NCBI RefSeq assembly: GCF_036226665.1
Contig: NZ_CP109007.1
Coordinates: 2,396,501-2,460,500 of the forward strand
Reading direction: 5' to 3'
Origin: Streptomyces sp. NBC_00691
Lineage (GTDB): Bacteria > Actinomycetota > Actinomycetes > Streptomycetales > Streptomycetaceae
Length of the DNA: 64,000 nt
Shown in pieces: positions 25,967 through 34,123 of the stretch (position 1 is its first letter; the number at the start of each line of letters is the position of its first letter). The notes under the pieces were generated by a model, which was given only the letters and a program-made list of their open reading frames with translations, ran no database searches and was not told the origin of the DNA. The position numbers and the translations under genes were made by a program.

Positions 25967-26692
25967 GTGACCCAGGCGGCTTTCGCCCCTGCAGAGACGC
26001 TCCGACTCCAGCCGTACACCGATCACTGCCGCGTCATCGCCGACGAGGGCGCGCACGTGGTCATCGGCGTCTCCCCGGGAAACAGTTATTTCACCGCCCA
26101 GCGACTGCGCGAGCTGACGCGCTGGGGCTTGGACCACTTCGACCAGGTCGATCTCGTCTACACCGATCTCCATGTCTCCGACATGTACGAGGCGCTGGGG
26201 TACGGGGTCGACGAGGCACGACGGAAGGCCGTCAAGAACCTGCGGGGGGTGCGGGCGAAGGTCGGCGCGGCCGCGGCCGAGGCGGATCCCACGGGCGTAC
26301 GGGTACGGGCCCGCGGGATGTCGGAGTTCGGCGACGTCCCGGCCTACCGCGAGCTGCACCGCACGGTGCTCGACGCGGTGGCGGCGGACCCGGTGGTGCG
26401 CGCGACCTGTGACGCGCTGACCGGGATCTTCCTGGCCGGGAAGCTCGCGCCGGGTCAGCGGACCGACGAGCGGCAGCGGGAGGTGTGCCGGGCGTACATC
26501 TGCGCCGAGGTGCCGCTGTTCCTGGACACCCCCGCGATCCTCGGGGTCCCGTCCTCGCTCAACTGCTACCACCAGGCCCTGCCGCTGGCCGATCTCCTGT
26601 ACGGCCGGGGGTCCGGGCTCCGGGCCTCGCGCAACCAGGGCCACGGCATCCTCACCCCCACCGGAACCACTGACCCGGGAGCCACGCGATGA
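25967..26692 (+). CDS. Cyclodipeptide synthase (Rv2275-like, probable cyclo-Tyr-Tyr)
   Basis: CDPS enzymes use two aminoacyl-tRNAs to make a cyclic dipeptide. With GTG 25967 the protein has 241 aa. The nucleophile Ser36 is in GVSPGNSYF, with N39. Y177 and E181 lie in YICAE, and Y201-H202 in CYH, which places it in the NYH subfamily. Recalled alignment to M. tuberculosis Rv2275, a cyclodityrosine synthase, shows long shared blocks: EARRKAVKN, AILGVPSSLNCYHQ and GSGLRASRNQGH. GTG 25967 has GAGGA eight bases upstream; ATG 25952 is the alternative. The P450 start overlaps the stop (ATGA), so the two are translationally coupled. Cyclo-Tyr-Tyr as product is inferred from similarity and partner. Confidence 0.93.
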   Translation: MTQAAFAPAETLRLQPYTDHCRVIADEGAHVVIGVSPGNSYFTAQRLRELTRWGLDHFDQVDLVYTDLHVSDMYEALGYGVDEARRKAVKNLRGVRAKVGAAAAEADPTGVRVRARGMSEFGDVPAYRELHRTVLDAVAADPVVRATCDALTGIFLAGKLAPGQRTDERQREVCRAYICAEVPLFLDTPAILGVPSSLNCYHQALPLADLLYGRGSGLRASRNQGHGILTPTGTTDPGATR

Positions 26693-27879
26693 GCGTCGCC
26701 GTCGAGACCCTGCCGGCCTTCCCCTTCGACTGGGACGGGACCCGGCTGCCCGCCGAGATCGAGGAGCTGCGCACCGCGCCGGTCCGCAAGGTCCGGACGA
26801 TCGCGGGGGCCGAGGCCTGGCTGGTGTCCTCGTACGAGCTGTGCCGGCAGGTCCTGGAGGACCCGAGGTTCAGCCTCAAGGACACCTCGGCGCCGGGAGC
26901 GCCGCGGCAGTACGCGCTGACGATCCCGCCACACGTGGTGAACAACATGGGCAACATCACCGGGGCCGGTCTGCGCAAGGCCGTCATGAGGGCGATCAAC
27001 CCGAAGGCGCCCGGTCTGGAGGAGTGGCTGCGGGCGAGGGCCGGGGCGCTGGTGGACGCCATGGTCGCCGAGGGGGCGCCCGGGGAGCTGCGGGGCGCCT
27101 ACGCCGATCCGTACTCGGCGGGACTGCACTGCCGGATGCTGGGCATCCCGGAGGAGGACGGGCCGCGGCTGCTGCGCAGTCTGGACGTGGCCTTCATGAA
27201 CGCCCCGCGCGAGATCGAGGCGGCCCGGCTCCACTGGGACCGGGACATCGCGTACATGACCGAGCGCCTCGACGATCCGGCGACGGGTGGGCTGATGGCG
27301 GAGCTCGCGGCGCTGCGCGAGGATCCCGACTACGCCCATCTGACGGACGAGATGCTGGCGACGGTGGGCGTGACGCTCTTCGGCGCCGGGGTGATCTCCA
27401 CCGCCGGGTTCCTGGCGATGGCGCTCGTGTCGGTGCTGACCCGGCCGGACGTGCGGGAGGCGCTGACCTCCGGCACGCACGGGGTCGCCGGGGCGATGGA
27501 CGAACTGCTGCGGGTCAACCTGTCGATCGGTGACGGGCTGCCGAGGCTGGCCCTGGAGGACGTACGGCTCGGCGAGGTCGAGGTGCGGGCCGGTGAACTG
27601 GTCCTGGTGCTGGTGGAGGCCGCGAACCACGATCCGCGGCACTTCCCGGACCCGCTGGTCTTCCGGCCGGGCCGGGAGAACGCCGCCGATCACCTCTCCT
27701 TCGGCGGCGGGCGGCACTACTGCCCCGCGACGGCGCTCGGCAAGCGGCACGCCGAGATCGCCCTGGAGACGCTCCTCGACCGGCTGCCGGAACTGCGGCT
27801 CGCGGTACCGGTCGAACAGCTGGTGTGGCGCACCAACTTCATGAAGCGGCTCCCCGAGCGGCTGCCCGTGGCCTGGTAA
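26689..27879 (+). CDS. Cytochrome P450, CYP121-like (mycocyclosin synthase-like)
   Basis: A 396-aa P450, the same length as M. tuberculosis CYP121, which joins the two tyrosine rings of cyclo-Tyr-Tyr to form mycocyclosin. Shared segments recalled from CYP121 include VRKVRTI-GAEAWLVSSY, VVNNMGNI and GLRKAVM. Haem-ligand Cys345 is in FGGGRHYC, ExxR is E272-R275, and the I-helix GVTLFGAGVIST keeps the CYP121 T229/A233/S237 instead of the usual acid-alcohol pair. Trp183 corresponds to CYP121 W182. Some substrate-contact residues differ: M62 to L, N74 to Y, Q385 to M, R386 to K. It needs a ferredoxin/reductase from elsewhere. Function is inferred. Confidence 0.92.
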   Translation: MSVAVETLPAFPFDWDGTRLPAEIEELRTAPVRKVRTIAGAEAWLVSSYELCRQVLEDPRFSLKDTSAPGAPRQYALTIPPHVVNNMGNITGAGLRKAVMRAINPKAPGLEEWLRARAGALVDAMVAEGAPGELRGAYADPYSAGLHCRMLGIPEEDGPRLLRSLDVAFMNAPREIEAARLHWDRDIAYMTERLDDPATGGLMAELAALREDPDYAHLTDEMLATVGVTLFGAGVISTAGFLAMALVSVLTRPDVREALTSGTHGVAGAMDELLRVNLSIGDGLPRLALEDVRLGEVEVRAGELVLVLVEAANHDPRHFPDPLVFRPGRENAADHLSFGGGRHYCPATALGKRHAEIALETLLDRLPELRLAVPVEQLVWRTNFMKRLPERLPVAW

Positions 27880-27897
27880 CCGGCGGGATCCCGTGGC

Positions 27898-27927
27898 GGC
27901 GCTGCCCGGCCGTGGCCGGGCAGCGCC
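27898..27927. terminator. Terminator after the CDPS-P450 operon
   Basis: GGCGCTGCCCGGCC (27898-27911) pairs fully with 27914-27927 across a tiny loop, 19 bp after the P450 stop and 9 bp before the stop of the convergent small gene; it may act in both directions. Confidence 0.8.
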
Positions 27928-27935
27928 CTCCGGCG

Positions 27936-28211
27936 TCAGCGGCCGTAGCGGATCATGGCGCGGACCATGCGGCAGGTGGTGTCCGACGGCGGGTGGATGC
28001 CGAGGTGGTGGGCCGTGGTGCGTATCGTCGCGTTCGTGGCCTTCGACGGGACGTAGACGCCGGCGTCGAGGAGGGCGATCGCGAGGCGCATGGCCTTCAG
28101 TCGGCGGTTGTGCGTCACGTACCACTCGCGGGGGCGGCCCGCGGGGAGCGGCTTCTTCCGGAGCGGCTTCCAGGGTTCGAGGGACGGTGTCCGGATCACG
28201 GCGAGAGCCAT
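27936..28211 (-). CDS. Small basic conserved hypothetical protein
   Basis: A 91-aa Arg/Lys-rich protein with GRPREWYVTHNRRLKAMRLA, then a helical C-terminus ending TCRMVRAMIRYGR. It has a perfect AGGAGGT ribosome site before ATG 28211, so it is certainly translated. Charge and size suggest a nucleic-acid-binding role, but I recognise no family. From memory, similar proteins recur in Streptomyces. Its upstream region holds the AGTGG-CCC-CCACT palindrome at 28279-28291 and a TAAAAT that could be its -10. Confidence 0.8.
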   Translation of the reverse strand: MALAVIRTPSLEPWKPLRKKPLPAGRPREWYVTHNRRLKAMRLAIALLDAGVYVPSKATNATIRTTAHHLGIHPPSDTTCRMVRAMIRYGR

Positions 28212-28278
28212 GGGCTACCTCCTGGCGAACGGCGGGGCGCGGGCCCTCCCCGGGACCCTCACCTTCACCCCCCATTTT

Positions 28279-28291
28279 AGTGGCCCCCACT
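28279..28291. promoter_or_regulatory. Palindrome in the small-gene/ArsC-like divergent promoter
   Basis: AGTGG-CCC-CCACT is a perfect inverted repeat placed between the divergent small basic gene and the ArsC-like gene. On the minus strand it abuts a TAAAAT -10-like box. It is a candidate operator. Confidence 0.35.
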
Positions 28292-28359
28292 GACAATCGC
28301 CCCTGGCCAGAGGGGATTTGGGGGGTGGTGGAGAGGGCTCTGGGGGGTACCGTGGGGGC

Positions 28360-28719
28360 ATGGAGATCTGGATCAATCCCGCCTGTTCCAAGTGTCGCAG
28401 CGCCCTCACCCTCCTCGACGCCGAGGGCGCCGACTACACCGTGCGCCGCTACCTGGAGGACGTGCCCTCCCCCGACGAGATCCGGCAGGTGCTGGACCGG
28501 CTCGGTCTCGAGCCGTGGGACATCACGCGGACGCAGGAGGCCGTCGCCAAGGAGCTCGGGGTGAAGGACTGGGCCCGCGACGCCGGGAGCCGGGAGCGGT
28601 GGATCGAGGCCCTCTCGGCTCATCCCAAGCTCATCCAGCGGCCGATCATCACCGCGGAGGACGGCACGGCCGTCGTCGGCCGGTCCGACGAGGCCGTACG
28701 GGACGCGCTCTCCCGCTAG
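28360..28719 (+). CDS. ArsC/Spx-family thioredoxin-fold protein
   Basis: A 119-aa ArsC-family protein. CSKC in INPACSKCRSALTLL gives the N-terminal redox/nucleophilic cysteine. IQRPII near residue 92 supplies the conserved Arg-Pro of the ArsC fold. Family members include glutaredoxin-linked arsenate reductases and YffB-like proteins of unknown role. No arsenite exporter or ArsR is near, so arsenate reduction is not assured. ATG 28360 is chosen. Its 3' end overlaps the end of the convergent hydrolase reading frame by about 70 bp. Confidence 0.82.
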   Translation: MEIWINPACSKCRSALTLLDAEGADYTVRRYLEDVPSPDEIRQVLDRLGLEPWDITRTQEAVAKELGVKDWARDAGSRERWIEALSAHPKLIQRPIITAEDGTAVVGRSDEAVRDALSR

Positions 28720-29634
28720 GGGGTGTCCCGCCGGAGTCGGCGTTCTCCTGCCGGGGCGCCCTCTCGCCCGGACCCCAGGGCTCCAGGAAGTCCGTGAGGG
28801 CGGTCAGGGCCTTCGGTGGCAGGGTCGCCGGGAGGGTGTGGTGGGTGGCCCCCGGGACGAGTTCCGTCCGCAGGCCCAGCGCCGTCGCCGTCCTCGCCGC
28901 CTCGCGGGCGTCGTGCGTCCGGCTGCCCTCCGCCAGGAGGACCAGGGCCGGCGGGCGGAGGGCCGCGAGCGCCGCGGCGGTCGGGCGGGGTCCCGTGACC
29001 GGGCGGAGGCGCGGGAGTCCCGCCGCCAGGGTGTCCAGGCGGCGCACCCGGGGGTCGTGGTCCGCGCCGCCCGTCTCCCACGCCAGGAACGCCGCCGTCC
29101 GCGCGGCCGTCGGGCGCAGCAGCGTGGGCAGCGCCCGCAGCAGGTAGCCGGGGCGGAAGCCGGCGAAGCAGCCGGTCGGGTCGAGCAGCACGAGACGGTC
29201 GGTCCGGTCCGGGGCCGCCAGGGCGTACCGGAGCGCGATCCACCCGCCGTACGAGTGGCCGCAGAAGGCCGCCGACGGCAGTCCGAGGCCGTCGAGCACG
29301 GCGTCCAGCCAGGCCGTCAGATCGACGGCCGTGCGGATCGGGCGGCCGTCGGTCCTGCTGCGGCCCGGGCCGCCGACCAGATCCACCGCGTGCACCCGGT
29401 GCGTGGCGCCGAGCGTGGCAGCCGTGGTGCGCCAGGAGCGGCGGTCGACCCGCCGCCCGGCAGGAGGAGGAGCGGCGGGCCGTCCTCGGCGCCGTGGTGC
29501 AGGAGGTGCGTGGTGCCGTAGGGGGTGGGGAGTTCCGAGGTCGTCGTGGGGTGCGGCCAGGTCGCGAGCAGGTCGTCGTAGGCGGAGCCGAAGGCGGAGA
29601 CGTGGGCGGTGTCGGAGGTTCGGGGCGTGGGCAT
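28649..29634 (-). pseudogene. Alpha/beta hydrolase interrupted by a frameshift
   Basis: Translation from ATG 29634 (GAGAGGA ribosome site) gives MPTPRTSDTAHVSAFGSAYD and an oxyanion-hole region LLLLPGGG, then runs out of frame at about 29432-29445. The continuation, SWRTTAATLG then the nucleophile elbow GHSYGGW and a His-containing end (GATHHTLP), is in a neighbouring frame that reads to 28649. Adding one base in CGCCGCTCCTGG (minus strand) would join the halves. This is either a real single-base deletion or an assembly error. The gene is divergent from a MarR regulator with a shared operator, so it was probably a regulated detoxification hydrolase. Confidence 0.78.
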
Positions 29635-29660
29635 GGCCTGGTCCTCTCGTTCGGCGATAC

Positions 29661-29675
29661 TCTCGCTCAGCGAGA
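29661..29675. promoter_or_regulatory. MarR operator candidate
   Basis: TCTCGCT-C-AGCGAGA is a perfect 15-bp palindrome in the 56-bp gap between the hydrolase and MarR starts. It abuts a minus-strand TATTAT (29675-29680) that could be the hydrolase -10, so binding would block both directions. Confidence 0.7.
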
Positions 29676-29690
29676 TAATAGGAGGACGCG

Positions 29691-30143
29691 GTGGCCGAGT
29701 CACCCGAGATGCTCATCTTTCATCTGCTGCGCGAGGTCACCGTCGAATACGGCCTCCGGCAGGGCGAGTTCGCCGCGCGCAACGGTATGCACCCCACCGA
29801 CGTACGGGCCCTGATCTGCCTCCTCGACGCCGAGCGCGCCGGCACCGACGCCACCGCCGGATGGCTGGGCGAGCGGCTCGGCCTCAACTCGGCCGGTACG
29901 ACCGCCGTCGTCGACCGGCTCGAACGCCTCGGCCACGTCGCCCGCGTCCGGGACACCCGCGACCGGCGACGCGTGCTCCTCACCGTGGAGGACCGGGCCA
30001 AGGAACTGGGGCGCGCCCACTTCGGGCCCCTCGTCGAAGGGGCCGTCGCTCTGCTCGGCGGGTTCGAGGAGGGCGATAGGGAGGCCGTACGGCGGTTCCT
30101 GACCGGCGTACGGGACCTCATGAGCGGCGGTGAGAAGGCGTGA
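29691..30143 (+). CDS. MarR family transcriptional regulator
   Basis: A 150-aa winged-helix regulator. HPTDVRALICLLDAE, the recognition helix AGTTAVVDRLERLGHV and the wing RDTRDRRRVLLTVE are the standard MarR layout. GTG 29691 has GGAGGA at 29681-29686. A perfect palindrome lies just upstream, between it and the broken hydrolase, so it probably represses both. The MocR gene overlaps its stop (GTGA), so the two regulators are co-transcribed. Confidence 0.9.
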   Translation: MAESPEMLIFHLLREVTVEYGLRQGEFAARNGMHPTDVRALICLLDAERAGTDATAGWLGERLGLNSAGTTAVVDRLERLGHVARVRDTRDRRRVLLTVEDRAKELGRAHFGPLVEGAVALLGGFEEGDREAVRRFLTGVRDLMSGGEKA

Positions 30144-31546
30144 CCGCCGCGGACCACGGCGGGCTCGGGGTCGATCTGCACCTGGAGCTGAGTGCCGCCG
30201 GCGGGCGGCGGGCCGTGCTCATCGCCGCCCTGCGCGAGGCCGTCCGCGGCGGGCGGCTGGCCCCGGGGACCCGGCTGCCGCCCTACCGCTCGCTCGCCGC
30301 CGACCTCGGCATCGCCCGGAACACGGTCGCCGACGCCTACGCCGAACTCGTCGCCGAGGGCTGGCTCACCTCCCGCCAGGGCTCCGGCACCCGGGTCGCC
30401 GACCGGGTCGCCGCCCCCGCCCCCGGGCCCGCGCGGACGGCCGCGCCGCCCCCGCTCCCGTACGACCTCGTCCAGGGCAGGCCCGACCCCGGCGCCTTCC
30501 CCCGCACCTCCTGGCTGGCGGCGGCCCGGCGGGCCCTGACGGCCGCGCCGCACGAGGCCTTCGGGATCGGCGACCCGCACGGCCGGACCGAACTGCGCCT
30601 GGCGCTCGCCGAGTACCTCGCGCGCGTGCGGGGCGTCCGCACCACCCCGGACCGGATCGTGGTCTGCTCCGGCGCCGCGCACGCGCTACGGCTCCTCGCG
30701 CGCGTGCTCGGCCCCGGGGGCCCGTGGGCGGTCGAGGCGTACGGGCTGCCCTTCCACCGCGGCCTGCTCGCCGAGGCGGGGGTCACCACCCTGCCGGTGG
30801 GCGTCGACGAGGACGGGGCGCGGGTCGCCGACATCCCGGACCACGCGCGCGCGGTGCTGCTCACCCCCGCCCACCAGTTCCCCACGGGCGGGCCGCTGCA
30901 CCCCGGGCGCCGGGCCGGGGTCCTGGAGTGGGCACGGGCCCGCGGCGGTGTGGTGATCGAGGACGACTACGACGGGGAGTTCCGCTACGACCGGCGGCCG
31001 GTGGGCGCCGTCCAGGGCCTGGACCCCGAGCGGACCGTCCTCGTCGGCTCCGTCAGCAAGAGCCTCTCCCCCGCCCTGCGGATCGGCTGGATGTGCCTGC
31101 CGTCCGCGCTGGTGGACCCGGTGGTCGCGGCGAAGGGCCAACGCGAGCCGTACGCCTCCGCGACGGACCAGCTGACCCTCGCGGACCTCCTCGCCTCCGG
31201 CGCCTACGACCGGCACGTCCGGCGGATGCGGCAGCGGCACCGCGGGCGGCGCGACCGGCTGACGGCGCTGCTCGCCGACCGGGTCCCGGCGGTTCGGGTG
31301 ACGGGCATCGCCGCCGGACTGCACGCCGTCCTGGAACTGCCCGCCGGCACGGAACGGGCGGCCCTCGCCGCGACGGCCCGGCGCGGGGTCGCGGTGGAGG
31401 GCCTGGCCCCTTACCGCCATCCCGACGCCACGGACGCGGAACGTCCGGACGGCCTGGTCGTCGGCTACGCCACGCCGCCGGAGCGGTTGTACGGGCAGGC
31501 GCTGGAGGCGCTGTGCGACGGGCTGGCCGAGGCGGTCAGGTCCTGA
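30140..31546 (+). CDS. MocR-type PLP-dependent aminotransferase-like regulator
   Basis: A 468-aa fusion. A GntR-type winged helix lies at about 18-90 (RSLAADLGIARNTVADAYAEL). A fold-type-I aminotransferase domain follows, with the PLP-binding Lys307 in VGSVSKSLSPALRIGW and the PLP Asp in VVIEDDYDGEF. MocR proteins such as PdxR and GabR use PLP or its adducts as effector. No pyridoxine or GABA gene is adjacent, so the target is unknown. It overlaps the MarR stop by 4 bp and overlaps the convergent Gfo/Idh gene by 11 bp. Confidence 0.88.
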   Translation: MTAADHGGLGVDLHLELSAAGGRRAVLIAALREAVRGGRLAPGTRLPPYRSLAADLGIARNTVADAYAELVAEGWLTSRQGSGTRVADRVAAPAPGPARTAAPPPLPYDLVQGRPDPGAFPRTSWLAAARRALTAAPHEAFGIGDPHGRTELRLALAEYLARVRGVRTTPDRIVVCSGAAHALRLLARVLGPGGPWAVEAYGLPFHRGLLAEAGVTTLPVGVDEDGARVADIPDHARAVLLTPAHQFPTGGPLHPGRRAGVLEWARARGGVVIEDDYDGEFRYDRRPVGAVQGLDPERTVLVGSVSKSLSPALRIGWMCLPSALVDPVVAAKGQREPYASATDQLTLADLLASGAYDRHVRRMRQRHRGRRDRLTALLADRVPAVRVTGIAAGLHAVLELPAGTERAALAATARRGVAVEGLAPYRHPDATDAERPDGLVVGYATPPERLYGQALEALCDGLAEAVRS

Positions 31547-32471
31547 GGGCCGCCGCCGACCTCTCCGCCGCCTCGGCCGCTTTCGCCTCCGCCGTCGTCA
31601 GGATCTCCGTGAGGCGGAGACCGAAGCGGACGTCGCAGGCGTCGGGTTCGCCCGTGCGGGCCGCGCCGGTCAGGGCGTCCACCGCCGCGCCGAAGGCCCC
31701 CACCGCCCCGTCCCAGCGGGGCAGTTCGGCCCGGCCCCCGGTGCCGTACAGGGTGAGGGCGGCCTCCGACGCCTCCGGCGGTGCGCTGAGGGTGAGGGTG
31801 GCGGTGCTGCTCGCGCCCGAGGCGTGGCGGAGCACCAGGTGATGGGTGTCCGCCGGGCCCCGCACGGCGGTGATCTCCGTGACGTCGCCGAGGACCGGGA
31901 GGAGGACCGACAGGACGTGCGGGCCCACGTCCCACAGGCCCCCCTTCTCCCGGCGCCAGGGGGAGGCCGCGTACTCGCTGCTCGAACCGGTCCCGTAGAG
32001 CGAGCCCAGCCAGTGGGCCTCGCCCAGGAACCAGCCGCCGGCCGCCGTCTGTTGCTCGATCCAGCGGGCCGTCGGCTCCGCGAAGCGGAGCGTGCAGAAG
32101 ACCACCGAGGCCACGCCCGCGGCGTCCACGGCGTCGGCCACCTCCCGCGCCCCGGCGACCGTCGTCGCGACCGGCTTGTCGAGGAGGACATGGCAGCCGG
32201 CCTCCGCGGCCCGGACCGCCAGCGGGGCCTGGACGTCCGGCGGAAGCGCGAGTGCGACGGCGTCGCTGGCCGCGAACAGCGCGTCCACGTCGTCGTACGC
32301 GCGCGTGCCCGACGCGGCGGCGAGCGCGGCCGCGGCCTCGGGGCGTCTGCCCCACACGCCGCTGAACTCGACCCCCGGATGGCCCGCCAGCGCGGGGGCG
32401 TGCGTGTGACCGGCCCAGGGGCCGGTGCCGAGGAGTCCGATACGGGGCTTCGCGCCCAGCTGCTTCGCCAT
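31536..32471 (-). CDS. Gfo/Idh/MocA family oxidoreductase
   Basis: A 311-aa NAD(P)-dependent dehydrogenase. The Rossmann motif is IGLLGTGPWAGHTHAPAL at about residues 11-28. The EKP-type motif appears as LLDKPVATT with the catalytic Lys. The C-terminal domain has the usual substrate-binding beta-sheet (KGGLWDVGPHVLS). Substrates of this family are sugars or inositols; nothing nearby decides this one. ATG 32471 is chosen because the longer ORF lacks support. Confidence 0.87.
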   Translation of the reverse strand: MAKQLGAKPRIGLLGTGPWAGHTHAPALAGHPGVEFSGVWGRRPEAAAALAAASGTRAYDDVDALFAASDAVALALPPDVQAPLAVRAAEAGCHVLLDKPVATTVAGAREVADAVDAAGVASVVFCTLRFAEPTARWIEQQTAAGGWFLGEAHWLGSLYGTGSSSEYAASPWRREKGGLWDVGPHVLSVLLPVLGDVTEITAVRGPADTHHLVLRHASGASSTATLTLSAPPEASEAALTLYGTGGRAELPRWDGAVGAFGAAVDALTGAARTGEPDACDVRFGLRLTEILTTAEAKAAEAAERSAAALRT

Positions 32472-32713
32472 GCCCCCAGTCTGCCGGGTGACTCCGACAA
32501 CGGGACTCGGCGGATCCGCCCGTGCCCGCCGCGGAGGCACCCGCGGCCCTCCCCGAAATCCGCTCGCGTCCCTCCCCCCGCCCGGTGTTAGCGTTTCGGG
32601 GCCGGCCGCGGGACTTCGGCGCGACTTCCGGAACCTGCCTCTGAAGCAACGTCTTCGCTGTTCGTGCCCTCATTCCCCGGCCGGCACCCACGCGGTACGA
32701 GAAGGAGAGAACC

Positions 32714-34123
32714 GTGTCCGAGCTCGTCGCCGCCGAGGACGTGCTCCTCTTCGTCAACGCCGCCGTGACCGCCACCGGCCAGCGCGAGTTCCGTTCCTCC
32801 GCCGCCGAGCAGCGGTTCTCGCTGCGCTTCGTCCACGAGTACGTACGGGTCAACTACCGGCCGGTGTACGCCGCGGCCCTCGCGCTCGACATCAACCACC
32901 ACAACGCCGCCCTCATCGTCGAGCGGCTCCTGCGCACGGCCGACGAGGCGGGCGGGCCCGAGGAGAAGCGTGCCGAGGGGCGGCTGATCGGGGCACGGCT
33001 CGCGCTGCTGCCGCCGCAGCGGGTCTACCGGCTGTTCCGCACGCTGCGCGCCGCCGGGGTCAACAACCGGCGTACGCGCGCGATCGTGCGCGCGTGGCTC
33101 GCCGCCCGCCCCGATCCCGCCCTGGACGCCGTGAAGTACCGCAGCGGTCTGAAGGCCACCCTGCGGCACGTCCACGGGCGGCTGCCCGACCCCGAGACCG
33201 GGGACTTCCTCTTCGCGCCGGGGCGCCGGGTCCGGTACGAGAACGCGACGCTCGACGCGTTCCGCCGCGCCCGCTACGAGCAGGGCGCGCTGTACGAGCT
33301 GCCGTTCACCGTCGCCGAGGGGTTCGCCGCCCGGCACGGCGTACCGCGCGCGGTGTTCCTGGAGCGGATCGCGCCCCGGATGACCCGGCTCGAACAGCTC
33401 AGGACCGAGCGGGCCGCCGATCTGTCCGTGATGCCGCTGACCCGGCTCGCCCTGTACGTCCTCTCGCTGCCGTTCGGCGAGCGGGTGGAGCGGCGGGCCG
33501 AGCTGACGGGTGCGCTGCGGGCCGCCGCCCGGCGCGCGGCGGGGCCGTACGCGGGGAGCTGGGGGCGGGTCACGGCCGTGCTCGACGACAGCTTCTCCTC
33601 CTCGGGTTCGGCGGTGAAGCGGCGCCGCCCGCTGGCCGTCGCGCTGGGCTGCCACCACCTCCTGGAGGCCCTGGCGGCGCCGGGGGCGTACACCCCGCTC
33701 TGGACCTCGGGCGGCGACGACCCGCTGCTCGTCCGGCCGTACGGGCCGACCCCGCTGGGCATGCGCGTCCTGGACGGCCTGGAGACCGGTCCCGACCGTC
33801 TGGTGATCGTCTCGGACGGCTGGGACAACGCCCCGCCGGGGCTCGCGGGCGAGGTGCTGCGGGTGTGGCGGTCGCGGCTGGATCCGGAGCGCCGGACGAG
33901 CGTGGTGCACCTGAACCCCGTATACGACGCGCAGGGTTTCGACGTGCGCCGGCTCGCCCCGGGCGTGCCGGCCGCCGGCATCCGGGACGCGGAGGATCTG
34001 GCGGCGCTGGTGGAGATCGCGCAGTTCGCCGAGGGGCGGACCGGGTTCGCGGAACTGCGGGCCTATCTGGACCGCCGGGTGGAGCTGTTCCTGAGGGCGG
34101 CGGAGGAAGGGGGACGGGCATGA
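32714..34123 (+). CDS. vWA-domain protein, Ro60/TROVE-like
   Basis: A 469-aa protein from GTG 32714 (GGAGAG upstream). The N-terminal ~270 residues are helical with Arg-rich repeats (NNRRTRAIVRAWLAAR, INHHNAALIVERLL), like the HEAT-type ring of Ro/TROVE RNA-binding proteins. The C-terminal domain has a vWA metal site, DDSFSSS with D291-S293-S295, and SDG at 367-369. Ro proteins bind misfolded or Y-type RNAs. The TROVE assignment rests on architecture and is uncertain; the vWA call is firmer. It is translationally coupled (ATGA) to the next gene. Confidence 0.65.
   Translation: MSELVAAEDVLLFVNAAVTATGQREFRSSAAEQRFSLRFVHEYVRVNYRPVYAAALALDINHHNAALIVERLLRTADEAGGPEEKRAEGRLIGARLALLPPQRVYRLFRTLRAAGVNNRRTRAIVRAWLAARPDPALDAVKYRSGLKATLRHVHGRLPDPETGDFLFAPGRRVRYENATLDAFRRARYEQGALYELPFTVAEGFAARHGVPRAVFLERIAPRMTRLEQLRTERAADLSVMPLTRLALYVLSLPFGERVERRAELTGALRAAARRAAGPYAGSWGRVTAVLDDSFSSSGSAVKRRRPLAVALGCHHLLEALAAPGAYTPLWTSGGDDPLLVRPYGPTPLGMRVLDGLETGPDRLVIVSDGWDNAPPGLAGEVLRVWRSRLDPERRTSVVHLNPVYDAQGFDVRRLAPGVPAAGIRDAEDLAALVEIAQFAEGRTGFAELRAYLDRRVELFLRAAEEGGRA

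Noticed and set aside
32541..32713. Y-RNA-like gene upstream of the vWA/Ro-like gene
   Set aside because: No clear long stem with a conserved loop was visible; a covariance search would be needed.
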